Positions 43,708 through 53,436 of a stretch of DNA of 64,000 nucleotides are shown in pieces; position 1 is the first letter of the stretch, and the number at the start of each line of letters is the position of its first letter. The notes beneath the pieces were generated by a model that was given only the letters and a program-made list of their open reading frames with translations, did not search any database and was not told where the DNA came from. This DNA comes from an uncultured Flavobacteriaceae bacterium (lineage in GTDB: Bacteria > Bacteroidota > Bacteroidia > Flavobacteriales > Flavobacteriaceae): the NCBI GenBank assembly GCA_947486785.1, contig CANKUU010000006.1:1-64000 (forward strand), written 5' to 3'. Made by a program: the position numbers and the translations under genes.

Positions 43708-45777
43708 TTAGTTGGGTTTGGTAAAACCTAGGTTTGACCAATGGCAATTTTGATAACTGGCATCTACTTGATAGGTCGCTCCTCCTTTTATACGTTCTAT
43801 TTTGAAATTTCTTACATTATCAATCGTACAGTCGATTAATCTCGTGTTAGAATTTGCTCTATCAACTTCAAATAAAAAATCAATATTTGAAAATGAACAG
43901 TTGGTGAAAGTATTATTGTCGGCGCTACTAGCATTATTTGTTTCTAAAAAATGAGAAAAGGCTATTGCTGAAAACGCATCTTTTACTTGAATGTTTAAAA
44001 AGGTATTGTTATCACTTGTATCATTTACATCGCCCGCTAAGCCATCATTCCAATCGCTAAATTTTATAGAACAGTTAGTTAATATGATATTTTCATAATG
44101 GTTGTTTCTAGCCCCATTTGCCAGTCGCATTCCACTAGCATCTCTTGTACGAGCATTAACATTAGCTTCTTTTTCAACTCTTCCATTTTTAAAAATATTA
44201 CTCGTAGTTTTTGGAAATTGAACTTCTAAAAAAGTATTCAATATTGAAAACTCATCAACAATGTTGCCCGTTATGGCACTTTGTCCTTTTGCTACTATGC
44301 CATGACCTAAATGAGTTAATGCGCCAACTCGATGTACAAAAGTATTTTTAAAAAGTGAATTAACTGTTCCTCCGCCAATTAGGAAATAATAATCAGTTGG
44401 ATTTATGTTATTGTCAGCATATACTTTATTGTTATAGGATTTTATTCCAGACCCATTTTGAAAAGTAATGCCTTGGGCTCCACAATTCAACGCAAAGCTA
44501 TTGTGTAATTCTATGTTATCACCTTCAATAATAAAACCTAGTCCTGTATAATTTAAATGTTTGTTACTGGTTGCTGTAGGGTAGGTGTGGTTAGGGTTAT
44601 AATCTCCTATTTTCGAAACGATTATATTTTTAAATAAACCATTGTTCGCCTTTGCGTATAAACCGTTTTTAAATTGAGTTATCTGAAAATTTTCAATTTG
44701 AACGTATGGTTCAACTATTTTTAAAGCAGTACCTTGACCTTCTCCGTTTGGTGCTGCTCCTGTTAATAGAGGCATTTTATTAGGGTCTAGTGTATCGCCG
44801 TAGGTGAAGGTAGAGCCTTCATTACTTACAATATCACCTGGCGTATTAGTATATCCAATAAACTTAATAGGCTTATTTGAAGTTCCTGAGTTATCAGCAA
44901 GCAATTCTTTATTACCATAATTTCCTGCTTTTATGTATACAATATCTCCTGCGGTGGCATTTTCAAATGCATGTTCAATACTCCACGCATTAGCCTCAGA
45001 TCGTCCATCATTTGATGAGCTTCCATTAACTGAAACAAAGTAGGTGTTTTCTGTGGATTCTGTATTTCCATTTTCTTCTTCTGTCTCTTTATCTGTTTCT
45101 TCTTCTTCTTCTTCTTCTTCTGATTGCCCAATTTCGGGGCTATCTTCCGGTGCCATGTAGGTAATTACCAATTGCGGCCCTTCATTTGAGGGATGTTCTT
45201 TAGATGCGAAAGCAAGGTCGTTTCCTGAATTATGGGTTAATACTAAAGTGGTTTTTTCGGCTTCAATTTCATTAAAATCTAATGTAACTTTTTGGGGTAA
45301 GCCTACTTTGTATTCTTTATTTAAACTGGCCAGTTGTTTTTTGGGTTGTGGCGCATTGGCTACTGTTAAGTTCTCCTCTGTCCAGTTCGTTTGGTCTCCT
45401 TTGTGCACGTTTATACTCCCGTCACCCTCATCACTTGCAACAGAAAATTGCAAAACAGCTTTTGTTATTGCCCCATTTACTTCGCTAAGGTCGAACATAA
45501 GATAGCTTGTTCTATAGTTTTCTTGCAAACGAACTATAGACCGATCATAACCTTGGTTCTCTTGAACATAAGCATCATTAATGGGTGAAAACGTATACGT
45601 TCTACTTACTAAATTACTTTCTGATGGTTCTTCAGTGGACGGATCTTCGACACCTATTTCGGGTTCGTTAATTACGGCGTCAAGTAATAAATCAGAATCT
45701 TTGTTGCAGGAAAATAATAAAGTAATAACTGCCATTATTAAGGTCATCTGACTTACTTTTTTTAGGGTGATTTGCAT
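43708..45777 (-). CDS. Surface-type lipoprotein: DNRLRE/CBM96-like domain plus parallel beta-helix (paralogue)
   Basis: About 689 residues from the ATG at 45777; an in-frame TTG at 45831 would add 18 residues but weakens the signal peptide. Lipidated Cys24 (VITLLFSC) is followed by NKDSDLL, nearly the same as in the 39941 gene. A DNRLRE/CBM96-like domain (NDAYVQENQGYDRSIVRLQE, YRTSYLMFDL), an acidic Glu/Thr linker with eight Glu codons in a row, and a parallel beta-helix (FVSVNGSSSNDGRSEANAWS, then GDIVYIKAGNYGNKELLADN and VGALTHLGHGIVAKG) follow. PKD domains are absent. It is probably a polysaccharide-active or -binding surface protein and has its own terminator. Confidence 0.85.
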   Translation of the reverse strand: MQITLKKVSQMTLIMAVITLLFSCNKDSDLLLDAVINEPEIGVEDPSTEEPSESNLVSRTYTFSPINDAYVQENQGYDRSIVRLQENYRTSYLMFDLSEVNGAITKAVLQFSVASDEGDGSINVHKGDQTNWTEENLTVANAPQPKKQLASLNKEYKVGLPQKVTLDFNEIEAEKTTLVLTHNSGNDLAFASKEHPSNEGPQLVITYMAPEDSPEIGQSEEEEEEEETDKETEEENGNTESTENTYFVSVNGSSSNDGRSEANAWSIEHAFENATAGDIVYIKAGNYGNKELLADNSGTSNKPIKFIGYTNTPGDIVSNEGSTFTYGDTLDPNKMPLLTGAAPNGEGQGTALKIVEPYVQIENFQITQFKNGLYAKANNGLFKNIIVSKIGDYNPNHTYPTATSNKHLNYTGLGFIIEGDNIELHNSFALNCGAQGITFQNGSGIKSYNNKVYADNNINPTDYYFLIGGGTVNSLFKNTFVHRVGALTHLGHGIVAKGQSAITGNIVDEFSILNTFLEVQFPKTTSNIFKNGRVEKEANVNARTRDASGMRLANGARNNHYENIILTNCSIKFSDWNDGLAGDVNDTSDNNTFLNIQVKDAFSAIAFSHFLETNNASSADNNTFTNCSFSNIDFLFEVDRANSNTRLIDCTIDNVRNFKIERIKGGATYQVDASYQNCHWSNLGFTKPN
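45097..45120. repeat. TTC trinucleotide microsatellite (8 units) coding poly-Glu
   Basis: Eight TTC units (GAA on the coding strand) make an uninterrupted run of eight Glu residues in the linker of the 43708 lipoprotein. The run is in frame and could vary in length. Confidence 0.9.
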
Positions 45778-46664
45778 AGGTAGGTAAAATTTGGGGGGTA
45801 ATAAAGATTTTGGGATAATTTTTGTTGCCAATTATAAATAGGTATTTTTTTAGAATTGGTAACAAGGTTTATTGGGTTTGATTTTTAGTCTTTGTTATTA
45901 TTTGACAACAAAATTTACTAGGTTAAGGTAAATCTCAGAATGCCACTTTTTTATGATTTGTAATGGTTAAACATGTTCTTATAACTTTTGAAAAAAGAAT
46001 ATGTTTTGATCTATTGTACTATTTTAGACGAACTACATAGTTTTGCTAATAAATTCGATAAACTGTTTTTTTTGAAGGCTAAGAATCATGTTTTTTGTCG
46101 ATGTACAACACTTATAAATTCTTATTTAATGTAAAATTGACTCCTATAAACTTGTTTACATATGATTCTTTTGAAAATTGAAAACTAAGGTCAATATTTA
46201 GAATTATCTTATTTATAAGACTGTAGCGCTATGAGTTTATCTTTAAGTTTTGGTAAAGAAATTTGAAGATATTAATAAACTAATTATCTTTTAATAAGTG
46301 AACTATTGAGCTTATTTTAGAGAAGAAATAGTGAAGTTGATAAAAACATTATAGCTAACAAGAATTAGTAGAAGTGGAGCAGTTTTAAAAATAAGGCGGC
46401 TATTGTTTAGAATAGGGGTAAAAATTAAAACAATACATTAAAAGGCAGAAACGTAATAGTATCTTTATTAACCTGAAGTTATTCGTATTTACGCTAAAAA
46501 TTTAGTTTCAATTGGTTTTGTCGATTTTGAAAATCGTATATCAATTGCTAAGCTAATCTTCGAATTTGAAGCTAAAACTCTTTGAGAAATCACTTTTAAA
46601 AAGGTAAAAAAGGGCTCTTTTTTAATTCTAACAAAAGTGAATAAGCACAGCATTTTATCTTTAC
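45778..46664. other. Long AT-rich intergenic region without a recognisable gene
   Basis: About 890 bp between the beta-helix lipoprotein start and the WbpO-like operon terminator, the largest empty stretch in the window. Both strands contain frequent stops and no family motifs. A small AT-rich inverted repeat (AAAAAAG...CTTTTTT) lies near 46607-46623. It may be a decayed gene or a regulatory leader. Confidence 0.5.
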
Positions 46665-46723
46665 TAAAAAAATCTCCATGATATCAATTACGTAGAAATA
46701 TAAAGATATCTAATGGAGATTTT
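46665..46723 (-). terminator. Terminator hairpin after the WbpO-like gene
   Basis: An 11-bp perfect outer stem (46669-46679 with 46713-46723) continues through an inner GATATC/GATATC pair (46680-46685 with 46705-46710) after a 2-base bulge. On the minus strand it is followed by a T run. It lies 37 bp past the WbpO-like stop codon. Confidence 0.75.
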
Positions 46724-46759
46724 AATGTGTAAAAAGTAAGCCTAGCTCTTTGATTTTAT

Positions 46760-48040
46760 TTAGAGTCTGCCGTCAACTTTTCCTTTAAGTATGCCTTTAA
46801 CATCATATAAAATACTTTTGTTATTTAACATTGCATTTAAATCTAGTGACAAAAATTCTTTATGAGCTACAGTTAGTACGATGGCATCAAACTTCGCATT
46901 TGGCAGTTTATTGGTAGTTTTTAGTTGGTATTCATGTATTACTTCGTTTGGATCAGCCCATGGATCATATATAGTAACATCAGCTCCATAACTTTGAAGG
47001 TTATTAATTACATCAACTGCCTTGGTATTTCTAACATCAGGACAGTTCTCTTTAAAGGTGACACCAAGTACTAAAATGTTAGAATTTTTTATTTTAATAT
47101 CTTTCTGGACCATTAATTTAATAACCTCGGAAGAAACATATTTGCCCATTCCATCATTCATACGTCTGCCAGCAAGTATTATTTCTGGATGATATCCATA
47201 TTCTTGTGCTTTTTGAGCAAGGTAATAAGGATCTACCCCAATACAATGTCCGCCAACTAAACCTGGTTTAAATGGAAGGAAATTCCATTTGGTACCTGCG
47301 GCCTTTAAAACTTCATTGGTATCTACACCCATGAGGTTAAAAATTTTCGCCAGTTCATTTACAAAAGCAATGTTGATATCTCTTTGCGAATTCTCAATAA
47401 CTTTTGCCGCTTCGGCAACTTTTATAGATGGGGCTAAGTAAGTGCCAGCCGTAATAACTGAAGCATATAGCTCATTAATTTTTTGTCCTGTTTGTGGTGT
47501 AGAACCTGCTGTTACTTTCAATATTTTTTCAACCGTATGTTCCTTGTCTCCTGGGTTTATTCTTTCTGGTGAATACCCGACAAAGAAATCAACATTAAAT
47601 TTTAGACCGCTAATTTTCTCTAAAACGGGTACACATTCGTCTTCTGTGACACCAGGATAAACAGTAGATTCGTATACAACGATATCTCCTTTCTTTAAAA
47701 CTTTACCCACCGTTTCGCTTGATTTATATAGCGGCGTTAGGTCGGGTCTGTTGGTACTGTCTACTGGTGTAGGTACGGTTACAATAAAATAGTTGCAATC
47801 GTTAAGAATATCTAGTTTATTAGTGCAATAGAGGCCAATTTCTGAAGATGATTTATCTTTTGTAACCTCCTTTAGAAGCGTTTCACTTACTTCAAGGGTG
47901 CTGTCATAACCGCTTTGTAGTTCAGATATTCTACTTTCATTTATATCAAAACCTATTACAGAATATTTGGTAGCAAATAATCGGGCTAGTGGTAGGCCAA
48001 CATAGCCTAAACCTATTACAGCAATTTTAGTGTTGTTCAT
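46760..48040 (-). CDS. UDP-N-acetylhexosamine 6-dehydrogenase (WbpO/TviB-like)
   Basis: 426 residues: NAD-binding KIAVIGLGYVGLPLARLF, substrate-binding region with YESTVYPGVTEDECVPVLE, catalytic Cys in GGHCIGVDPYYL, and C-terminal VLGVTFKENCPDVRNTK. The family oxidises UDP-GlcNAc or UDP-GalNAc at C6 to the uronic acid. Its neighbour, a WbpP/TviC-like 4-epimerase, suggests UDP-GalNAcA as the product, as in Vi antigen. It is distinct from the ugd at 51710. Last gene of its run, with a terminator downstream. Confidence 0.9.
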   Translation of the reverse strand: MNNTKIAVIGLGYVGLPLARLFATKYSVIGFDINESRISELQSGYDSTLEVSETLLKEVTKDKSSSEIGLYCTNKLDILNDCNYFIVTVPTPVDSTNRPDLTPLYKSSETVGKVLKKGDIVVYESTVYPGVTEDECVPVLEKISGLKFNVDFFVGYSPERINPGDKEHTVEKILKVTAGSTPQTGQKINELYASVITAGTYLAPSIKVAEAAKVIENSQRDINIAFVNELAKIFNLMGVDTNEVLKAAGTKWNFLPFKPGLVGGHCIGVDPYYLAQKAQEYGYHPEIILAGRRMNDGMGKYVSSEVIKLMVQKDIKIKNSNILVLGVTFKENCPDVRNTKAVDVINNLQSYGADVTIYDPWADPNEVIHEYQLKTTNKLPNAKFDAIVLTVAHKEFLSLDLNAMLNNKSILYDVKGILKGKVDGRL

Positions 48041-48097
48041 TTAGAAATAATTATAAGATTTTATAAATAAATATGTGCACATGTATAGCAGTTAAAC

Positions 48098-49096
48098 TTA
48101 GCGTTCTAAATTTTCCCAGTACCATTTTATTGCTTCTTTAAGACCTGCTTTGATATCAAATTGTGGGTTGTAGCCTAAAAGATCTTTAGCTTTTTCAATA
48201 GACGCCAAGGAATGAGGAATATCTCCTGCACGTTCTGGGCCATGCAATATTTCGATCGATCCTATTTTTGAATCATATGCGGTTAGATATTCTTTAACTA
48301 TCTGTATCAACTCGATTAATGTGGTACGATCACCAAAAGCAACGTTGTAAACATGATTCGCAGAAGCTGAAGGTGCAACAATAGCTCTTACATTAGCTTC
48401 TATCACATTGTCAATATAGGTAAAATCTCTAGAATAACTACCATCACCATTTATCGTCGGAGATTCATGATTTATGAATGACAAAACAAATTTAGGAATT
48501 ACGGCTGCATATGCTCCATTGGGGTCTTGATGTCGCCCAAAAACATTAAAGTATCGAAGGCCAATTGTTTCCATGCCATAAGTTTTTCCAAAGACGTCTG
48601 CATAAAGCTCATTAACATATTTGGTTATGGCATAAGGAGAAAGTGGTTTGCCTATTTTATCTTCTACTTTTGGTAATGATTTAGAATCTCCATAAGTGGA
48701 AGAGCTGGCAGCATATATAAAACGTTTTACACCTGCTTCTCTTGTGGCAACTAGCATGTTTAAAAAACCAGAAACATTTACTTCATTACTGGTTATAGGG
48801 TCATTTATTGATCTGGGTACCGAACCCAAAGCTGCCTGATGTAAAACATAATCTATTCCTTCAGTTGCTTTTTTACAGGTGTCTAAATCTCTTATGTCGC
48901 CTTCAATAAAATTAAAGTTTGGATTTGATAAAATGGGTTCTAAATTCTTTATTTTACCAGTAGCTAAATTATCTAAAACCCTGACTGTATTTCCATTTTT
49001 AAGAAGCGCTTTGCATAAATTTGATCCAATGAAACCTGCTCCACCAGTAACTAATATATGGTATTTTGAATTTAATTTTAAATGTTTAATGTTCAT
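48098..49096 (-). CDS. UDP-N-acetylglucosamine 4-epimerase family SDR (WbpP/TviC-like)
   Basis: About 332 residues from the ATG at 49096; an in-frame TTG lies 12 bp upstream. SDR motifs: VTGGAGFIGSNLCKALL, HQAALGSVPRSINDP, AASSSTYGDS, YAITKYVNELYADVF (Tyr-x-x-x-Lys) and LRYFNVFGRHQDPNGAYAAV. The PRSINDP and GRHQDP segments are typical of WbpP/TviC. It interconverts UDP-GlcNAc(A) and UDP-GalNAc(A). It pairs with the dehydrogenase 57 bp downstream. Confidence 0.9.
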   Translation of the reverse strand: MNIKHLKLNSKYHILVTGGAGFIGSNLCKALLKNGNTVRVLDNLATGKIKNLEPILSNPNFNFIEGDIRDLDTCKKATEGIDYVLHQAALGSVPRSINDPITSNEVNVSGFLNMLVATREAGVKRFIYAASSSTYGDSKSLPKVEDKIGKPLSPYAITKYVNELYADVFGKTYGMETIGLRYFNVFGRHQDPNGAYAAVIPKFVLSFINHESPTINGDGSYSRDFTYIDNVIEANVRAIVAPSASANHVYNVAFGDRTTLIELIQIVKEYLTAYDSKIGSIEILHGPERAGDIPHSLASIEKAKDLLGYNPQFDIKAGLKEAIKWYWENLER

Positions 49097-49278
49097 GTAT
49101 TTATTCAATTTTAAAAATTCTGGTTTACTTTGGAGATAGATTTCATTTCGTTAAACGTATATTTATAGCTTAAATTGCTGATTCTACTTTCTGTTTTAGT
49201 TTTTGTTAACCTAATTTTTTATTCAAAGAGAAGAAGTTTATTTGGCTTTAACTGTACTTTAATTTTTTTTTGCTAAAA

Positions 49279-50364
49279 TTATTCTAAAAGAGTATACCAG
49301 TCAATTAATTTTCTGACCCCCTCGTTAAGCTCAATTTTATGTTTCCAGCCTAAATTATTTAGCTTAGTTACATCAGTTAATTTTCTTAAGGTTCCATCCG
49401 GTTTTTCAGAATTAAATATAAATTCCCCTTTGAAACCAACTTCTGTTTTTATTATATCTGCTAACTCTGCAATTGAGATATCGACACCTGTCCCAATATT
49501 AATGTGTGTATTTCGAATATTTTTTTCATCAATATAGGTATCTGAAAAATTTCTTTTTTCCATCAAAAAAACGCATGCATCTGCCATGTCTTCGGACCAT
49601 AAAAATTCGCGCATTGGCTTACCGCTGCCCCAAATTTCAACTGAAACCGTTTTATCTATTAAACGAATCCCGTATTTATTCAATATGGTTAATATTTTTT
49701 CTTTATCCGAGTTTCCATTAACACCCTCAATAGGCAGTTTATTGAGGTCTTGTGCTATAATATCCCAGTTGTCATTATCTAGTGCTTTACCCAATATGAT
49801 TTTACGAATTAAAGCTGGTAAAACATGTGATTTTTCTAAATCGAAATTATCATTAGGACCATAAAGGTTGGTAGGCATAACAGAAATATAGTTGGTGCCA
49901 TATTGCAAATTATAACTTTCACAAAGCTTTATTCCTGCAATTTTTGCAATTGCATAGGGTTCATTAGTATATTCAAGAGTGTCGGTAAGTAAATATTCTT
50001 CTTTCATCGGTTGCGCACAATTTTTAGGATATATACATGTGCTTCCTAAAAAAAGTAACTTTTTAACCTTATTACGATACGCTTGATGAACCACATTATT
50101 CTGGATCATCAGATTTTCATAAATAAAATCTGCCCTGTAGTTGTTATTTGCAATAATACCACCGACTTTAGCCGCGGCTAAAATTACGCAATCTGGTTTT
50201 TCATTTTTAAAAAATAACTTCACTTTTTCAGTGTCAGTTAAATCTAATTCAGAATGAGTTCTTGTAATTAAATTAGTATATCCTTTTTTAACTAAGTTTT
50301 TAATAATTGCGCTTCCAACAAGACCACGATGACCGGCTACATATATTTTCGAATTCTTATTCAT
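49279..50364 (-). CDS. fcl: GDP-L-fucose synthase
   Basis: 361 residues: KIYVAGHRGLVGSAIIKNL, AAAKVGGIIANNNYRADFI, LGSTCIYP, EPYAIAKIAG (catalytic Tyr and Lys) and PTNLYGPNDNFD. It is longer than the common ~315-residue form because of an insertion about 200-245 (EGVNGNSDKEKILTILNKYG) before EIWGSGKPMREFL, as seen in several Bacteroidetes. It converts GDP-4-keto-6-deoxymannose to GDP-L-fucose. It lies 3 bp from gmd, in one operon. Confidence 0.94.
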   Translation of the reverse strand: MNKNSKIYVAGHRGLVGSAIIKNLVKKGYTNLITRTHSELDLTDTEKVKLFFKNEKPDCVILAAAKVGGIIANNNYRADFIYENLMIQNNVVHQAYRNKVKKLLFLGSTCIYPKNCAQPMKEEYLLTDTLEYTNEPYAIAKIAGIKLCESYNLQYGTNYISVMPTNLYGPNDNFDLEKSHVLPALIRKIILGKALDNDNWDIIAQDLNKLPIEGVNGNSDKEKILTILNKYGIRLIDKTVSVEIWGSGKPMREFLWSEDMADACVFLMEKRNFSDTYIDEKNIRNTHINIGTGVDISIAELADIIKTEVGFKGEFIFNSEKPDGTLRKLTDVTKLNNLGWKHKIELNEGVRKLIDWYTLLE

Positions 50365-50367
50365 AAA

Positions 50368-51483
50368 TTATTCAAAGTAGTTTAGAATGCGATATCCACC
50401 TTGTTTTAAGTATTGCTCTTTTTTCATTTGGGTTAAGTCGCTAACAACCATATCTTTAACTAAATCACTTAATTCGTACTCTAGTTTCCAGCCCAATTTA
50501 TTTTTGGCTTTGGTAGGGTCACCAATAAGCAACTCAACCTCGGTAGGTCTAAAATATTTAGGATCAATTGAAAGTACTTCTTTGCCAATTTCAAGTTGGT
50601 ATTCAGGATTATTACATGCCTTAATTAGCGCTTTTTCATTAACTCCGCTGCCTTTGAATTCTAATTCAATTCCGGCTTCAGCAAAACTCATACGAACAAA
50701 TTCTCTCACTGAGGTAGTTTTACCCGTTGCTATAACCCAATCTTCTGCCTCATTCGCTTGTAAAATCATCCACATCATTCGAACGTAGTCTTTTGCATGC
50801 CCCCAATCTCTCTGAGCATCTAAATTGCCAAGGTAGATCTTATCTTGAAGGCCAAGAGCAATTCTAGCGGTAGCTCGTGTAATTTTTCGGGTAACAAAAG
50901 TTTCTCCTCTAATAGGTGATTCGTGGTTAAATAAAATACCATTACAGGCGAACATACCATACGCCTCTCTATAATTTACAGTAATCCAATAGGCATACAT
51001 TTTTGCAACTGCATACGGACTTCTAGGGTAAAAAGGAGTGGTTTCTGATTGCGGAACTTCTTGAACTTTACCGTAAAGTTCAGAAGTAGAAGCTTGATAA
51101 ATACGGGTTTTCTTCTCCATTCCTAAAAGACGTACTGCGTCTAAAACTCTTAAAGTTCCAATACCATCGGCATTCGCTGTATATTCAGGAATTTCAAAGG
51201 AAACATGTACATGACTCATTGCCGCCAAATTATATATTTCATCGGGTTGAATTTCCTTTATTAACCGAATTAAATTGGTGCTATCAGTCATGTCACCATA
51301 GTGCAAAATAAAGTTTCTATTTTCGATATGAGGATCTTGATATAAATGATCAATTCTGTCCGTATTAAAAAGTGAAGATCTTCTTTTTAAGCCATGAACT
51401 TCATACCCTTTTTTCAATAAAAACTCACTTAGATAAGCACCATCTTGCCCTGTTACTCCTGTAATTAATGCAATTTTTTTCAA
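50368..51483 (-). CDS. gmd: GDP-mannose 4,6-dehydratase
   Basis: 371 residues from a TTG start ([20 protein letters not shown]). Motifs: [59 protein letters not shown] (catalytic Tyr and Lys) and [13 protein letters not shown]. It makes GDP-4-keto-6-deoxymannose for fcl, 3 bp downstream. The mannose-1-phosphate guanylyltransferase needed to make GDP-mannose is not in this window. Confidence 0.95.
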   Translation of the reverse strand: MKKIALITGVTGQDGAYLSEFLLKKGYEVHGLKRRSSLFNTDRIDHLYQDPHIENRNFILHYGDMTDSTNLIRLIKEIQPDEIYNLAAMSHVHVSFEIPEYTANADGIGTLRVLDAVRLLGMEKKTRIYQASTSELYGKVQEVPQSETTPFYPRSPYAVAKMYAYWITVNYREAYGMFACNGILFNHESPIRGETFVTRKITRATARIALGLQDKIYLGNLDAQRDWGHAKDYVRMMWMILQANEAEDWVIATGKTTSVREFVRMSFAEAGIELEFKGSGVNEKALIKACNNPEYQLEIGKEVLSIDPKYFRPTEVELLIGDPTKAKNKLGWKLEYELSDLVKDMVVSDLTQMKKEQYLKQGGYRILNYFE

Positions 51484-51709
51484 TATACTGATTTTAAGGT
51501 TAGGTGTTTTTATAAAACTTTTTTAATCTCCTCTTTAGTTACTCTTTGTTCTTGTGATTTGTTTTTACTTAATCAAGGGTGATTTTTGTTAAATAAAACA
51601 TGAATTTTGATAAATACAGTCATACTAAGTGAAGTAAAGTCTTGTTGACTTTATCTTGATATTACACTTAATAAAATTGTGCTAAAATTTAAGAGCAATT
51701 GAGCTGCTT

Positions 51710-53104
51710 TTAAGATTGGCCTATTTTATAATATTCAAAACCAATTTCTTCCATATGCTCTTTCTCCAAAAGACGTCTGCCATCAAAAATAAAAGCTGGT
51801 TTTAACATTTTAGAGTAAATGTCTTTCCAATTATATGATTTAAACTCGTCCCATTCGGTTAAAATAGCTATTGCATGAGCATCTTCTGAAGCTTTAATTG
51901 GGTTTTCAACCACAGTTAAAAGTTTTCTATTTTCTTCTGGCGATCTTGTACCTAAATAGTCCAAATCAGCATAGATTTGGCTTGCAGGTACTTTTGGATC
52001 ATAAATTACAATCTCTGCTTTTTCATCTAGTAAGGCGTCGGCAACATATATCGCGGCAGATTCTCTTGTATCATTGGTGTCTTTTTTAAAGGCCCAACCA
52101 TAAAATAAAATCTTTTTTCCCGAAACCGTGTTGTATAATGTGGTTACTATATTTTCGGCAAAACGTCTTTTTTGGTAATCATTCATAATAATTACCTGTT
52201 CCCAATAATCAGCAACTTCACTAAGACCGTAACTTTGCGCTATATACACAAGATTTAGAATATCTTTTTGAAAACAAGATCCTCCAAAGCCCACAGAAGA
52301 GCTTAAAAATTTAGAGCCAATTCTGCTGTCAAATCCGATCGCTCTAGAAACTTCATCGACATTTGCATCTGTTTTCTCACACAGAGCCGAAATAGAATTT
52401 ATTGACGAAACTCGTTGCGCTAAAAATGCATTTGCAACTAGTTTAGAAAGTTCTGATGACCAAACATTGGTTTGCAGAATACGCTCTTTCGGAAGCCAAT
52501 TTTCATAAATACTACTTAGGGCATCTTTGGCCGCCTGACCCTTGGTGGTTTCAGCACCTCCAATTAAAACTCTATCGGCATTCAATAAATCTTCAATAGC
52601 TGTACCTTCTGCTAAAAATTCAGGATTAGACAAGATTTCAAAATCAACGCCATTTCCTGTATTGTCGAGGATGCTTTTAATGGCACTAGCCGTTCGAACA
52701 GGTAAGGTAGATTTTTCAACAACAATTTTATTTGTTTTGGCTACTTTGGCAATATTTCTAGCACATAACTCAATATTTTTTAAATCTGCAGCCTGACCCT
52801 TACCTTTTCCATAAGTTTTTGTAGGGGTATTAACAGAAATAAATATAATTTCTGCTTCATCAATAGCTGTATCAATGTCATTAGAAAAGAAAAGGTTTTT
52901 TCCTCTGGTTTTTTCAACTAATTCTTTTAAACCAGGCTCATAAATTGGAAGCTTATCTAAATCTTGATGATTCCATAAAGCGATTCGCTCTTTACTCAAG
53001 TCTACAACAGTTACCTGAATATTTGGGCATTGGCTAGCGATAACAGACATAGTTGGTCCGCCAACATAACCAGCTCCAATACAGCATATTTTTTTAATGA
53101 TCAT
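51710..53104 (-). CDS. ugd: UDP-glucose 6-dehydrogenase
   Basis: 464 residues, the long eukaryote-like form common in Bacteroidetes: [62 protein letters not shown], catalytic Cys in [15 protein letters not shown] and [16 protein letters not shown]. It oxidises UDP-glucose to UDP-glucuronate in the cytosol. It is the first minus-strand gene of the run toward gmd (227-bp gap) and is divergent from the DegT gene. Confidence 0.94.
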   Translation of the reverse strand: MIIKKICCIGAGYVGGPTMSVIASQCPNIQVTVVDLSKERIALWNHQDLDKLPIYEPGLKELVEKTRGKNLFFSNDIDTAIDEAEIIFISVNTPTKTYGKGKGQAADLKNIELCARNIAKVAKTNKIVVEKSTLPVRTASAIKSILDNTGNGVDFEILSNPEFLAEGTAIEDLLNADRVLIGGAETTKGQAAKDALSSIYENWLPKERILQTNVWSSELSKLVANAFLAQRVSSINSISALCEKTDANVDEVSRAIGFDSRIGSKFLSSSVGFGGSCFQKDILNLVYIAQSYGLSEVADYWEQVIIMNDYQKRRFAENIVTTLYNTVSGKKILFYGWAFKKDTNDTRESAAIYVADALLDEKAEIVIYDPKVPASQIYADLDYLGTRSPEENRKLLTVVENPIKASEDAHAIAILTEWDEFKSYNWKDIYSKMLKPAFIFDGRRLLEKEHMEEIGFEYYKIGQS

Positions 53105-53436
53105 TATATAATTTTTAGGTTAATTAAATGGATAAATTTAAATAGTGATAGTAATAATTTGTAGTTTTCTGAAAAAAGTCTTTTAAGAGTTTATTTCTAC
53201 TTTCGAAGTGCAAAGATTACAAAATAACTCTTTAATACTTTAAATATTGTCGTTAAAAAGGATTAAAAGTCTATGACAGGATGATTAAGCCTAAACTAAC
53301 GATAATTCTACAAAATCGGTAATAGTTTTACTTTGCCGTTAACCGAGTATTATAAATTGTTAAACGAAATAAGTGGTTAATTTGCTAAACAATGGTTATT
53401 TTTGGAAATCAAACGAACTAACCTAAACTTCTCTTT
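53105..53436. other. Divergent intergenic region between ugd and the DegT aminotransferase gene
   Basis: About 330 bp without a gene. It must contain divergent start signals. TTAATTTG near 53378-53385 is a one-mismatch -7-like word on the plus strand, too weak to call as a promoter. Confidence 0.45.

Noticed and set aside
50387-50788. 133-codon plus-strand ORF opposite gmd
   Set aside because: Antisense shadow of a well-conserved enzyme gene.
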